From contig JASGHP010000001.1 of assembly GCA_047602295.1 (NCBI GenBank), positions 4,340,001 to 4,404,000 on the forward strand: a stretch of 64,000 nt of DNA, in the 5' to 3' direction. The position numbers and the translations under genes are program-made. This DNA comes from JACMLD01 sp047602295. GTDB lineage: Bacteria > Bacteroidota > Bacteroidia > Chitinophagales > Chitinophagaceae. Within the stretch, counting starts at the first letter, position 1. Each line of letters starts with the position of its first letter. Below, piece after piece: positions 45,126-54,518 of this stretch. The notes under the pieces are model-generated. The model made no database searches, was not told the DNA's origin, and saw only the letters and a program-made list of their open reading frames with translations.

Positions 45126-46376
45126 TTATTTCAGAATCCTGCTTAAAAGATATGTATTGCCGATATCGCTGTAGTCATACTGGTAAAGACCGTCTTTTGT
45201 TACTACATAGGCTATACCATTGCTGGCAATTACATCGTAAGACTGAAACCCTTTGATAGATTTAAGCAGCTTGATTGAATTCACATTTGAAACATCATAT
45301 ATTTTCAAGCCATCATCGCAAATAAAAAGAAGGTTCCCATCTTTTGACAATCCCAATGGATTGTTAAGCGGATACGTTGCTTCCAGCTTTGGGTTGTTTG
45401 GCGTGGAAAGATTATAAATCTCCAATTGGTTTACTGTGGTACGGCATATGTTTGCTGCGTGCAGGGTTACATAAGCGTAATTATCATCTGCTACCACCGG
45501 GTCTCCACTGCACCAATGCCCGCTCCATGATAAAGGCTGCGGGTCTTCAGGAGTTTCCAAACTATATGCACTCATGCTGCTACCTGCACCAACATAAAGT
45601 TTATTGTTATAAGGAAAAATGGTTTCTATGTTCCATCCAATAAGTTTATTATTCACCAGTAAAGGATTGGCAGCATTGCTTACATCAATTACACGAAGAT
45701 TGGATGTGCTGACAGCATACAAATAATTATTAACCGCAGCAAAACGAGCCATAGAGCCAGCCTGCCCTGCAGTTGTTGTACTGGAAGAAGATGCGGCAGT
45801 TGACATTGTTGGAGAGAAAAAGACATTGCAATTAGCACAATTCTGTAAATAGGAAGCAGTACTGCAATCTATAACAGTGTCTTTGCTAAGCCAATTGGTA
45901 ATTACTTTTATAGAATCTGGATTTGTAGCAGTTGCACTAGAAGATTTCTCAGAGAAAGTATTGGTTAGATATTTTGAAACGCTTGTTTGCGTGGGGTTAT
46001 TGATGTTAATTGCTACCAGGTCGCAATACATATCTGCATACAAAGTATTCTGTTTGGTATTGATGTCTATATTGCCTGGTATGTTTATAAATGACGCATT
46101 TACCGGGTGTGCAGGATTACTGTTGTCAATTACATGAATACCTTTGTTCTGCTCGTTCAAAAAAATCCACTTGCCCTGTATGTACATTTTACCAGGGTTT
46201 TCAATCGGTATAGCACCAGTTGTTTTAACCTGCGCCCTTAAATTTGCAAGAGTAGAATAAACAGGTGTAAAAATTTTATAGGCGTGGGTGCATTTGTCTT
46301 TAAAGCAGGAAGAGAAACTTGTTATCATTAACAGCAACATGGCAACATTAATCGTTGCAGAAATATGCTTTTTCAT
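45126..46376 (-). CDS. LVIVD-repeat beta-propeller lipoprotein
   Basis: A 416-aa lipoprotein: the leader ends SFSSC (Cys24) followed by FKDKC. The rest consists of LVIVD-type propeller repeats, with phrases such as KGIHVIDNSNPAHPVNASFINIPG, LRVIDVSNAANPLLVNNKLIG, LEIYNLSTPNNPKLEATYPL and LKIYDVSNVNSIKLLKSIKG. A Ser/Thr-rich insertion lies near 185-205. Such proteins are probably surface or periplasmic scaffolds; no enzyme motif is visible. It lies 49 bp after the membrane-barrel protein and 53 bp before the small barrel gene, so an operon is likely. Confidence 0.82.
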   Translation of the reverse strand: MKKHISATINVAMLLLMITSFSSCFKDKCTHAYKIFTPVYSTLANLRAQVKTTGAIPIENPGKMYIQGKWIFLNEQNKGIHVIDNSNPAHPVNASFINIPGNIDINTKQNTLYADMYCDLVAININNPTQTSVSKYLTNTFSEKSSSATATNPDSIKVITNWLSKDTVIDCSTASYLQNCANCNVFFSPTMSTAASSSSTTTAGQAGSMARFAAVNNYLYAVSTSNLRVIDVSNAANPLLVNNKLIGWNIETIFPYNNKLYVGAGSSMSAYSLETPEDPQPLSWSGHWCSGDPVVADDNYAYVTLHAANICRTTVNQLEIYNLSTPNNPKLEATYPLNNPLGLSKDGNLLFICDDGLKIYDVSNVNSIKLLKSIKGFQSYDVIASNGIAYVVTKDGLYQYDYSDIGNTYLLSRILK

Positions 46377-46425
46377 ATAAACAGCGGTTTATAAAGCTGA
46401 CATCTTTAAAAAGACCGCCGTTGCA

Positions 46426-48057
46426 CTATTTCTTCTTTTTTGGAAGAAAAATATTTGCCTGCAAGCCGGCAAACATTAAATGCCTGCTGCCATAAGTCTG
46501 TTTATCAAAAATATTATTTGCTGAATAATAAAACTGTGGCCCTACCTGTATGGGAAATGAATGTGGAAATAACTTGTAATAAATACCAGCCTGTAAGCCC
46601 CACTGAAATTTGTTTACCTGGCTTTTATCTTTGAAATAAGTATTGCTTTGCGAATTATACAACAAAGTATTGGTGGCAAGCAACCATGAGAATGAAAGCC
46701 CGGCGCCTAAAGAAAAGCGGGATTTTGCAGACAACTGCTTCTGCAAAGTCACTGGCAATTCTATAAAATGAAATTGGTTAGTATACGTGCTGGCAGTACC
46801 GGTATTGTATTGAACCAAAGAAGCAGTGGTAGTATTGTTTGAACCCACAGTTATTTGCGTACTAATATAATTGTAATTAATCCCCATCAATAAACTGGCA
46901 TTTTTCTTTAAAGCTTTGTTCATAAACACACCTGCACCAAATGAGAAGCCCGGTTTTATTTCTGCAGGAGGCAATGATGTGCTGCCGCCGCTGTTTAGTC
47001 CGCCAGAACTACTATTATTATTGCTAGGAATACTGTTAAAATTTCCCGAAGCTCTGTCATAATAAGAAGGCGTACCAGAAAAGAAATTGGTGAAGCCGCT
47101 GGAAACAGCCGATTGACCAGCTTGAACATGCACGCCCCAATTCAATCTCTTTTTAGATTTATCTGCCGGTTTGTTTTTTGCAACTGCAGCTACAGTATCC
47201 GGCTTCAATTGCTTATCAATACTATCTGCAGCAGGTTTAGCATTAGGGGTTGATGAAACTGCAACGGGTGATGTCGTTATATCATCGGCAGCTTTATTTT
47301 TACTCACATCTTCAGCAACAATCGGCTTTTCTGTAGCATCATTGTTTGTTTTTTCTTCCGCAATGGGTTCATCTTTCACTGTTGATGAATTATTGGCCTC
47401 TTTTTTATGATGAAGATGTTTATCACGTTTATTCACCGCTACATGGCTATTAATATTTTCACCCGCAGGCTTGATGTATAAATTATTTTTATTTGCATCA
47501 GTTATTGACTGATGAACAGATTTTCTTTCAGTAATCTTCGTGTGTGTATTTTTCTGGGCAATATTATTTTTAGCAATTACAGTTTTATCTGCTGTCGCTT
47601 TATCAGCTACAACAGTCAAAGAGTTTTTATCGACAGCATTTTTTTTATTACTGACTTTATTTGCATTAGCTGCATGGCTATTTTCGTTTGCTGACTTCGT
47701 ATTATGAGTTGATGATTCATTAACCGCAACATTACCATCCTGTTTCTTAGTAGCAGCTTCAACGGGTTGTTTGCTTTCATCGCCTTCCACTTTGTCTTTG
47801 TCCCTTGTTTTTACCAAAGCAGGTGGATTTGTTTGTGCAGATGCACTCTTATCGTCCTTATTATTTTTATTGTTTTCAAAATACAACCATGCAGCTCCGC
47901 CCAGCAATAAAGCAAAAAGCGGCAGCCAGAATATAACCCGGCGTTTCTTTTTTTCTCTTATTTCCTTCTCCACTTCAGGCCATACAGTTTCAGATGGCTC
48001 AAACCGCAGTTCGTCCATCTTTTGCTGTACCTGTTTTTCAAAATCATTTTCCGGCAT
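46426..48057 (-). CDS. Membrane-spanning protein with anti-sigma-like N-terminus and C-terminal outer-membrane barrel
   Basis: 543 aa with an unusual build. Residues 1-38 are a charged cytoplasmic-type segment (MPENDFEKQVQQKMDELRF, then EPSETVWPEVEKEIREKKKRR). One membrane helix follows (VIFWLPLFALLLGGAAWLYF, about 41-60). Residues about 62-300 are a low-complexity Lys/Asn/Asp/Ala-rich linker. Residues about 307-543 read as an outer-membrane beta barrel (WGVHVQAGQSAVSSG, FHFIELPVTLQKQLS, LMFAGLQANIFLPKKKK). Its start overlaps the ECF sigma gene by 14 bp, so the two are coupled. I infer that it controls that sigma factor from the envelope. No recognised anti-sigma domain can be claimed from sequence alone. 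Confidence 0.75.
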   Translation of the reverse strand: MPENDFEKQVQQKMDELRFEPSETVWPEVEKEIREKKKRRVIFWLPLFALLLGGAAWLYFENNKNNKDDKSASAQTNPPALVKTRDKDKVEGDESKQPVEAATKKQDGNVAVNESSTHNTKSANENSHAANANKVSNKKNAVDKNSLTVVADKATADKTVIAKNNIAQKNTHTKITERKSVHQSITDANKNNLYIKPAGENINSHVAVNKRDKHLHHKKEANNSSTVKDEPIAEEKTNNDATEKPIVAEDVSKNKAADDITTSPVAVSSTPNAKPAADSIDKQLKPDTVAAVAKNKPADKSKKRLNWGVHVQAGQSAVSSGFTNFFSGTPSYYDRASGNFNSIPSNNNSSSGGLNSGGSTSLPPAEIKPGFSFGAGVFMNKALKKNASLLMGINYNYISTQITVGSNNTTTASLVQYNTGTASTYTNQFHFIELPVTLQKQLSAKSRFSLGAGLSFSWLLATNTLLYNSQSNTYFKDKSQVNKFQWGLQAGIYYKLFPHSFPIQVGPQFYYSANNIFDKQTYGSRHLMFAGLQANIFLPKKKK

Positions 48058-48625
48058 AACTACTTTTTTTTTGTGACACTGATTGCTTCTCCAGCCAACT
48101 AATCAATAAAGCCCTTGCTCTTGCATACTGAGAACGTGAAGTGCCTTCATTAATACCCAATATTTTTCCAATTTCAACATGGGTGTATCCTTCCACTGCA
48201 TGCAAGTTGAAAATAGTTTGGTAGCCCGGCGGTAATTGCCTTATCAAATCAGCCATGTCTTTGGCATCAAGGTTTACAACAGGATTATCTGAAGAAACCG
48301 GGTGCATGCCCATATCATTAAACGAAAGATCCGTCTGGTAACGGCTGTGGCGTTTTAAATAGTTGATGGCGGTAGTCACCATTATTCTGCGTATCCAGGC
48401 GCCTAGTTCGCCCTTGCCTTCGTACTGCGCCAGGTGTTTAAATACTTTTACAAAAGCCTCCTGCAATACATCTTCTGCGTCCTGCATGCTCTTGGTATAC
48501 CGGTAACAAACACCCAGCATGGAAGGCGCAAACTGCTCGTACAACATGCGTTGTGCGGCAGGCTTGCCATTCAGGCAGTCTTTTATTAGTTTGTTGACGT
48601 CTGTCATCCGGTACAAAGTTGACAC
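48044..48625 (-). CDS. ECF-type RNA polymerase sigma-70 factor
   Basis: A 193-aa sigma factor. Region 2 includes MLGVCYRYTKSMQDAEDVLQEAFVKVFKHL (about 33-62), the core-binding and -10 recognition helix. Region 4 includes LPPGYQTIFNLHAVEGYTHVEIGKILGINEGTSRSQYARAR (about 132-172), the -35 reading HTH. No region 1 or 3, as expected for ECF factors. It is the first gene of a likely operon with the overlapping membrane-barrel protein (14-bp overlap), the LVIVD lipoprotein and a small barrel. That arrangement suggests self-regulation in response to envelope signals. Confidence 0.92.
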   Translation of the reverse strand: MSTLYRMTDVNKLIKDCLNGKPAAQRMLYEQFAPSMLGVCYRYTKSMQDAEDVLQEAFVKVFKHLAQYEGKGELGAWIRRIMVTTAINYLKRHSRYQTDLSFNDMGMHPVSSDNPVVNLDAKDMADLIRQLPPGYQTIFNLHAVEGYTHVEIGKILGINEGTSRSQYARARALLISWLEKQSVSQKKSSYAGK

Positions 48626-48825
48626 GTTATTTTAACCAAGTGTTGCATCCGGAAAAGTAAAAAGTTAAAAATAAAAAGATTTATTGGGCCAGCTTTAGGA
48701 ACACAGATTGATCATCCTTGCGACGCTCCGTTCAACAGTTGCTGCTTTGGGAATCTTTGGCTTCCCCGTAAATCCCCCTTGATTAATTGTTTCAGTTAGC
48801 TCAAACGGAGAAAGATTCCTCGCTC

Positions 48826-48874
48826 CTACTAGCCACTCGCTTCTCACCATTCACTTCTCACTACTCCCCACTTT
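48826..48874 (-). repeat. Heptad array j upstream of bioA
   Basis: Seven units of exactly 7 bp, such as CTACTAG, CCACTCG, CTTCTCA (twice) and CCATTCA. On the minus strand they read GNNGTGA-like words. It lies 17 bp upstream of the bioA ATG, so it is in the 5' leader. No partner arm was found nearby. Confidence 0.75.
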
Positions 48875-48891
48875 TTACCTTACTTTGCCCT

Positions 48892-50172
48892 ATGAATTTA
48901 CAAGAGAGAGATAAAGCAGTTATCTGGCACCCTTTTACCCCTTTTAAACATTCGCCGGCACCAATACCCATTGTTGCCGGTAAAGATGCATTTCTTATAG
49001 ATGAGAATGGCAATGAGTATATAGATGCTGTCAGCAGTTGGTGGGTAAACCTGCACGGGCATGCACATCCGTACATTGCGCAAAAATTATTTGAACAAGC
49101 AAATACATTAGAGCAGGTAATTTTTGCCGGTTTCACACATCGCCCCGCTATAGAATTGGCAGAAAGATTATTACCAAAATTGCCTGGTAATTTTTCAAAA
49201 ATATTTTATTCAGACAATGGTTCTACTTCTACAGAAGTGGCAATTAAAATGTCAATTCAATATTGGTGGAATAAAGAATCAGCCTCATCAAAAAGAAAAA
49301 AAATACTGGCATTCAATAACAGTTATCACGGAGACACATTTGGCGCTATGAGTGTTAGCGATAGAAGCGTGTTCACCCTGGCTTTTCATGAAAAACTATT
49401 TGAGGTAGTTTTTATTGATACACCTGCTGCTGATAATATTACAGCGCTAAAAGATTTTATCAATACAAATGGCAACGAGATAGCCGCTTTTATTTATGAG
49501 CCGTTGGTGCAAGGCGCAGGTGGCATTAAAATGTATGAGGCAGCTTTTTTAGATGAATTGTTAAGCAGCGCAAAACAACAAAACATTATCTGCATTGCAG
49601 ATGAAGTAATGACTGGTTTTGGCAGAACAGGAAAATTATTTGCATCTTCCTATTGCAAAGAAACGCCCGATATTATTTGTCTTTCAAAAGGACTTACCGG
49701 TGGCACTATGGCATTGGGGGTAACAGCAGTAACAGAAAAAATTGTTGCTGCTTATGTAACGGAAGACAAGTTTAAAACGTTTTTCCACGGACACTCATTT
49801 ACAGCAAACCCACTGGCATGCACAGCCGCACTTGCCAGTCTCGATTTATTGGAAGAAGCTTCCTGCATAAAAAATATGGAGCGGATTGTATTGTCTATAA
49901 CTGGCTTTATAAAAACCCTTTCAGCAATTGATCATTTACCTATAAAAAACATTCGTCAGTTGGGTACAATAATGGCTTTTGAAATAACAGAAGGCAGGGA
50001 TGAATACCTAAACAACATCAGTGCCGTAATCACGCAACAGGCATTACAAAAAGGTGTTTACTTAAGGCCATTGGGCAACACGGTTTATATTATGCCACCT
50101 TATTGCATCAGTACAGAGGCGCTGGAAAAAACTTTTACTGCTATAAAAGATATTATAAGCAGTATAAAATAA
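48892..50172 (+). CDS. bioA: Adenosylmethionine-8-amino-7-oxononanoate aminotransferase
   Basis: A 426-aa class III PLP aminotransferase that makes 7,8-diaminopelargonate in biotin synthesis, using S-adenosylmethionine as amino donor. The start at 48892 (MNLQERDKAVIWHPFTPFK) is set by the BioA signature WHPFT; upstream codons overlap heptad array j. Further marks are AVSSWWVNLHGHAHP (substrate pocket), SDNGSTSTEVAIKM (PLP phosphate), IADEVMTGFGRTG, and the PLP lysine in ICLSKGLTGG (about 264). Other biotin genes are not next to it. A strong terminator follows the stop. Confidence 0.95.
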   Translation: MNLQERDKAVIWHPFTPFKHSPAPIPIVAGKDAFLIDENGNEYIDAVSSWWVNLHGHAHPYIAQKLFEQANTLEQVIFAGFTHRPAIELAERLLPKLPGNFSKIFYSDNGSTSTEVAIKMSIQYWWNKESASSKRKKILAFNNSYHGDTFGAMSVSDRSVFTLAFHEKLFEVVFIDTPAADNITALKDFINTNGNEIAAFIYEPLVQGAGGIKMYEAAFLDELLSSAKQQNIICIADEVMTGFGRTGKLFASSYCKETPDIICLSKGLTGGTMALGVTAVTEKIVAAYVTEDKFKTFFHGHSFTANPLACTAALASLDLLEEASCIKNMERIVLSITGFIKTLSAIDHLPIKNIRQLGTIMAFEITEGRDEYLNNISAVITQQALQKGVYLRPLGNTVYIMPPYCISTEALEKTFTAIKDIISSIK

Positions 50173-50193
50173 TAGTGAAGTAATTATTCAATA

Positions 50194-50226
50194 AAAAAAG
50201 CTGTCTCATGCAGAGACAGCTTTTTT
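50194..50226. terminator. Strong terminator after bioA
   Basis: A perfect 14-bp stem (AAAAAAGCTGTCTC / GAGACAGCTTTTTT) with a 5-nt loop lies 22 bp after bioA and 54 bp before the convergent DUF2911 gene. A and T tails on both sides let it serve both genes. Confidence 0.85.
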
Positions 50227-50279
50227 ATTGAATTTTTTCCGAGAGAACCAGATACTTGCTGCTTGTTGCCATTAGCTCC

Positions 50280-50789
50280 TTATTCTACTGTAAACGCCAC
50301 ATCGCTATCGCCCCAAAGCAAGTCTACCTTTCCTTTATCAGAAACAGTAATGGTAAATTGTTCAGCAAAAGGAGACGCTTTACCTGCTTTTACTTTTACA
50401 CGCAATACATCGGCAGATTCCTTATAACTGAAAGCTCCCCATTTGCGTACATCAGTGTTAAAAATAATAGTCCAGTCATCACCGTCTTTTATGGTAAACA
50501 ACGCGTACCTGCCGGCTTTTAAATCTTTGCCTTCAACTTTTACGTCTTTGCTTATTTCAAAAGCAGTAGCAGAGTCTGCACCTGTACGCCATACTTTACC
50601 CGGCATTGGCTCAACGGTTTTGCCAATTTCACGACCTCTTACAGAAGGGCGGTTATACCTGATGTAAATAGAAGTACCGCTGGCTGTGCTGCCTTTTACT
50701 TCAGCAATGGGGCTTTTTGTATTTTCTTTCTGGCCATTGGCACTTAGTGCTACAATGCATATAGCAGCGAACATTAGAACAGATTTCAT
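50280..50789 (-). CDS. DUF2911 exported protein
   Basis: 169 aa from ATG 50789, where MKSVLMFAAICIVALSANGQ is a signal peptide; an upstream ATG would add 20 poor residues. The body matches DUF2911, a Bacteroidota-rich all-beta family: IRYNRPSVRGREIGKTVEPMPGKVWRTGAD, DLKAGRYALFTIKDGDDWTIIFNTDVRKWGAF, and a C-terminal strand pair ending WGDSDVAFTVE. The role is unknown; no catalytic motif is visible. It is probably periplasmic. Confidence 0.85.
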   Translation of the reverse strand: MKSVLMFAAICIVALSANGQKENTKSPIAEVKGSTASGTSIYIRYNRPSVRGREIGKTVEPMPGKVWRTGADSATAFEISKDVKVEGKDLKAGRYALFTIKDGDDWTIIFNTDVRKWGAFSYKESADVLRVKVKAGKASPFAEQFTITVSDKGKVDLLWGDSDVAFTVE

Positions 50790-50862
50790 TGTGTTGATTT
50801 TTATTTTAAAAAATAGATCCTGCAATAAAACAGAATGAGAAATTTTCAACGGGTAACATTTC

Positions 50863-51360
50863 TTATTGAGCAGTTTCCGCGATAGATTTCAGCTTTGCCA
50901 GTGATTTTTCCATGATTGGCCCCAACTGCTGATCATATACGATGCTCTGAAACTTTTCCCAGGGATACCATTTTACATGAAAATCGAAATACCATTGTAC
51001 AGTAATATGGCCGTGGGCATTATTGCTGCTATGTATTGCAAAACCACTGCCAAATTTATAACCCGATGTTTGTTGCCAGTCTGCAGCAACCAGGCTATCA
51101 GTTTTGGTTGTAATGAAAATAGCAATCTCATCAGCCTTCATCATATCCTTCTCTACAATCCGGTTGTGATAATTGTTTACGTATTCATTCCATTTCTCCC
51201 ATTGTTTTATATCAGATAGCAAGGGATAAACATTGTTGGTTGCTGCATTAATATCCACCGCCCTCGATATGCGCACATGCGAAGGAAGCAAGAGAGATAT
51301 CAGGAAAATAACGCCAAACAAAACAACGGCACTAATAAAAGCGAGTTTTATAAATCGCAT
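50863..51360 (-). CDS. SRPBCC/polyketide-cyclase-like protein with N-terminal membrane anchor
   Basis: 165 aa. An N-terminal hydrophobic helix (LAFISAVVLFGVIFLISLLL, about 6-25) is followed by a START/SRPBCC fold: HVRISRAVDINAATNNVYPLLSDIKQWEKWNEY is the usual first strand and helix. The cavity would bind a hydrophobic ligand; nothing tells which. It lies 73 bp upstream of the DUF2911 gene and 29 bp after the ABC permease, all in the same direction, so they may share a transcript. Confidence 0.78.
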   Translation of the reverse strand: MRFIKLAFISAVVLFGVIFLISLLLPSHVRISRAVDINAATNNVYPLLSDIKQWEKWNEYVNNYHNRIVEKDMMKADEIAIFITTKTDSLVAADWQQTSGYKFGSGFAIHSSNNAHGHITVQWYFDFHVKWYPWEKFQSIVYDQQLGPIMEKSLAKLKSIAETAQ

Positions 51361-51389
51361 GTAATCTCAATAAAGAATTAATATAAAAT

Positions 51390-52508
51390 TTACTCCCAGC
51401 GAAACACTTTAATAGCAACTGCATAAGCAACTACTCCCCAAATACCCAATATGCCTATTTGTTTCCAGCAGTCTGTAAGATGTGCGCCTTCAAAAGCCAC
51501 TTTGCGCATGGCATCGTTTAAATGTGTTAAAGGCAATATCCGGCAAATAGGCTGCAGCCAATTGGGAAACACATCAATAGAAAAAAATGTACCTGCCAAC
51601 AAAAACTGCGGCATGGTAATTAAGTTGGCAAAAGGCGGAATAGAACTTTCATTCTTTGCCAGGCCGCTTACAATAAAACCCATGCCCATAAAAACAAGTA
51701 GTCCAAGAAAACTTAATACCAGCAATTCTATAAAAGTCACAAACCCATTTACCAACGTAAACTTAAAAATAAAATGACCTAATAATAAAATGGTGATAGC
51801 AGTTATTAATTGAAATAAAACCCTGCTAAGCCCCTCTCCAAAAACAATATTTCTTTTGTTGATAGGCGTTGCAAAAAAACGTTTCAGCACCATTGTTTGC
51901 CGCAGGTTGAAAAATAAAAAAGCAACACCAAACACGCCTGCACTCAACAATGAAAAACCTAATTGACCGGGCAAAATGAAATCAATTGTTTTGTATTCAC
52001 GCACTGTTTTTATATCGCCGGGCCGCATAGCAACTGCAGCATAAACAGGCCGTTTGCCCAAAATTGCATTACTAACTTTATTGCTAATATTATCTGCCAG
52101 TGTAAGAAACTGCGGAAACCTGTCGCCACTGGCTGTAGTACTTCTAAACCTTAAAAAATAAGCAGGCAAAGCACCTGGTGTAGGGTTCTTTTCAATTTTT
52201 ACAACACCAGTAATTCTTCCCTTCACCAAATCTTCTTCCAGTGCTGCAGCAGATGTATAATGCGCTACGCGAATACTTTTGCTGGCCACCAAAGAATCGT
52301 ATAATGCATTGGTAGAATCATTGCCGGCATCAAAAGCAATTCTATATACCGGGCCACCGCCACCACCGCCAATAAAACCAAATACCAAAATAAAAATAAG
52401 GGGAAAACCAAAACTGAATACTACCGCAGAAGGGCTTCTGAATATACTCCTGAAACTGGCTTTTGTAATGGCCAGCGTAGCCCTCCACTGGTTATACGGC
52501 TTGTCCAT
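51390..52508 (-). CDS. ABC-2 type transporter permease, no ATPase partner nearby
   Basis: A 372-aa membrane protein of the ABC-2 (DrrB/NodJ-like) type. One helix near 26-45 (PSAVVFSFGFPLIFILVFGFI) ends in a GGGGGG run. A periplasmic domain of about 150 residues follows, then five membrane helices in the C-terminal half (FILPGQLGFSLLSAGVFGVAFLFF through GVVAYAVAIKVFRWE). The ABC-2 landmark PLTHLNDAMRKVAFEG is present. No ATP-binding gene is next to it, so it must be served by one elsewhere. The substrate is unknown. Confidence 0.82.
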   Translation of the reverse strand: MDKPYNQWRATLAITKASFRSIFRSPSAVVFSFGFPLIFILVFGFIGGGGGGPVYRIAFDAGNDSTNALYDSLVASKSIRVAHYTSAAALEEDLVKGRITGVVKIEKNPTPGALPAYFLRFRSTTASGDRFPQFLTLADNISNKVSNAILGKRPVYAAVAMRPGDIKTVREYKTIDFILPGQLGFSLLSAGVFGVAFLFFNLRQTMVLKRFFATPINKRNIVFGEGLSRVLFQLITAITILLLGHFIFKFTLVNGFVTFIELLVLSFLGLLVFMGMGFIVSGLAKNESSIPPFANLITMPQFLLAGTFFSIDVFPNWLQPICRILPLTHLNDAMRKVAFEGAHLTDCWKQIGILGIWGVVAYAVAIKVFRWE

Positions 52509-52560
52509 GCAACTGTATTATTTGAAACAAAACTATCTTATTAAGTTAAAAGTAAAAAAA

Positions 52561-52595
52561 GCGAGTGGCGAGAGGCTTGTGGCTAGAGGGAATAG
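52561..52595 (+). repeat. Heptad array k (left arm of pair k/l)
   Basis: Five 7-bp units (GCGAGTG, GCGAGAG, GCTTGTG, GCTAGAG and a weaker GGAATAG). It lies 52 bp upstream of the ABC permease start. Array l on the other side of a 59-bp spacer is the same family inverted. Confidence 0.75.
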
Positions 52596-52654
52596 CTCGA
52601 TATTTTAAAAATCTAGAGTCATTTTGAAAAATATAGACGACTAGATATCTTACC

Positions 52655-52684
52655 CCACTAGCTACTCACCACTTACCACTTACC
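52655..52684 (-). repeat. Heptad array l (right arm of pair k/l)
   Basis: Four units (CCACTAG, CTACTCA and CCACTTA twice). On the minus strand they read GTGGTAA and GTGGTGA. The array runs into the stop codon of sppA (52680-52682), so the last codon is part of the repeat. Confidence 0.8.
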
Positions 52685-54449
52685 GGATATCCATTACAAA
52701 CGGCAACCTCGCCTGCGCACTGCCCACAGATTGTTTTATCTTTTTAAGATTGCTGTAGATAGTCATGCCTTCATCTCCCAATTCTTCCTGCATGGCTTTT
52801 GCCTGCATGCTTTTTTTATAACCACCCATAAGGCTCTCCCACCAACTCAAAGGCTCCGGATATTCTTTAATGCGATAAGCGTTTCCAAGTTTTCCCATGC
52901 GTGCCGCACAGTTAATAGCATCCTGCAAACTGCCGATTTTATCTACGAGACCTAATCCAAGCCCTTTGGTACCTGTCCATACACGTCCCTGGCCGATACT
53001 ATCTACCAACGCTATGTTTATTTTTCTTCCTTCAGATACACGTCCTAAAAATGTATGATAGATGCTGTCTACATCGTTTTGCAAAAATCTTTTTTCTGCA
53101 TCATTCAATGGCCTGCTGGCTGTTGGCATATCTGCATACTCACTTGTTTTAACGCCATCAAACGTAATACCTATTTTATCGTTGAAAAACTTTTGCAGGT
53201 TAGGAACAATGCTGAAAACACCAATAGAACCTGTTAACGTATTGGCGCTGGTAAAAATGCTATCAGCACCACAAGACATATAATAACCTCCTGATGCCGC
53301 ATAATCGCCAAAACTTAATACAACCGGTTTTTGTTTTCTGGCCAGACTTATTTCACGCCACATATTTTCGCTGGCCATTGCGCTACCACCACCACTGTTT
53401 ACCCTAATCACTATCGCCTTCACTTTATCATCCATTCTTGCAGTACGAATCAGTGAACGATATGTATCGCCACCAATCTGTCCCTTCTCTCCTTTTCCAT
53501 CTACAATATCACCTTGCGCAAAAATCAAAGCAATCCTGTTTTCTCCACTATTGCTTTTATAATTAACTGCTTTGGCATATTTACCTGCTTCTATAAAATT
53601 TATTTTGTCTTTATCTGTAAGACCCATGCGCTGTTTTATTTCCTGCTTTACTTCATCATCATACATTACATCGTCAATCAACTTGTATTTAACTGCGTCT
53701 TCTGCTGTTTGTATGGCCATGGTTGCAGCATACTGGTGAAGGCTGGCTGTATCAACATGTCTTGCTTCAGACGTTTCTATTAAAAAGCGGTTATACAAGT
53801 CGTTTAGAAATACAGACGATTGCAGTTTGTTTGCATCCGTCATTCTATCTGTTCTAAAAGGCTCAGTGGCGCTTTTAAATTTGCCTGCATAAAAAATTTG
53901 TGGCTCTATGCCCAGTTTGTCCAGCGTTTGCTTAAAGAACATGTACTGCAATACAAAACCTTTCCACTCAAGCCCGCCTTTGGGGTTGCAATAAATTTTA
54001 TTGGCTGCATTGGCTACCAGGTAAGCTCTTTGAGAAATAACATCCGCATAGGCGTACACAAATTTGTTGCTGGTTTTAAAATCAATGATGGCAGCACGCA
54101 ACTCATCAGAGGTAGCAAAACCATTGGCATTATCTGCGCATTTAATGTAAATGCCCTTAACAGAAGTATCCGTTTTTGCATATTGCAACAACTTCACCAT
54201 ATCATACAAACCCGGCGAATCATATTCATCATTATTACTTAACCCGGAGAGCGGATTGTCTTTTCCCTGCTCGGCAATTGCCTGCGACAGATCTAAATAC
54301 AAAACGGCTTTTGAACCTACAGTTGGTTTATCTGAAGAAAGGCTGCTGGCCACACCAGCTACCCATGCTGCCATAATGAATATGCCAATCACCACAAAAA
54401 CAATAAAGGCAAGCAAGGACGCAAAAAATATTTTAAAAAATTGCCGCAT
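52680..54449 (-). CDS. sppA: Signal peptide peptidase SppA, 67K type
   Basis: A 589-aa inner-membrane serine protease with two ClpP-like halves. One N-terminal membrane helix (FFASLLAFIVFVVIGIFIMAAWVAG, about 8-32) anchors it facing the periplasm. The catalytic Lys192 sits in FYAGKFKSATEPF and the nucleophile Ser386 in SFGDYAASGGYYMS, matching E. coli Lys209 and Ser409. GSIGVF and RVNSGGGSA are also conserved. It degrades cleaved signal peptides. Divergent from folK (69-bp gap). Length matches the long E. coli form. Confidence 0.95.
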   Translation of the reverse strand: MRQFFKIFFASLLAFIVFVVIGIFIMAAWVAGVASSLSSDKPTVGSKAVLYLDLSQAIAEQGKDNPLSGLSNNDEYDSPGLYDMVKLLQYAKTDTSVKGIYIKCADNANGFATSDELRAAIIDFKTSNKFVYAYADVISQRAYLVANAANKIYCNPKGGLEWKGFVLQYMFFKQTLDKLGIEPQIFYAGKFKSATEPFRTDRMTDANKLQSSVFLNDLYNRFLIETSEARHVDTASLHQYAATMAIQTAEDAVKYKLIDDVMYDDEVKQEIKQRMGLTDKDKINFIEAGKYAKAVNYKSNSGENRIALIFAQGDIVDGKGEKGQIGGDTYRSLIRTARMDDKVKAIVIRVNSGGGSAMASENMWREISLARKQKPVVLSFGDYAASGGYYMSCGADSIFTSANTLTGSIGVFSIVPNLQKFFNDKIGITFDGVKTSEYADMPTASRPLNDAEKRFLQNDVDSIYHTFLGRVSEGRKINIALVDSIGQGRVWTGTKGLGLGLVDKIGSLQDAINCAARMGKLGNAYRIKEYPEPLSWWESLMGGYKKSMQAKAMQEELGDEGMTIYSNLKKIKQSVGSAQARLPFVMDIR

Positions 54450-54518
54450 AAGTTTTATCCTTTTTTAATAAGCCGGTTAAAAATAAAGATATTTGAACCC
54501 GGCATTTTGTTACAATAT

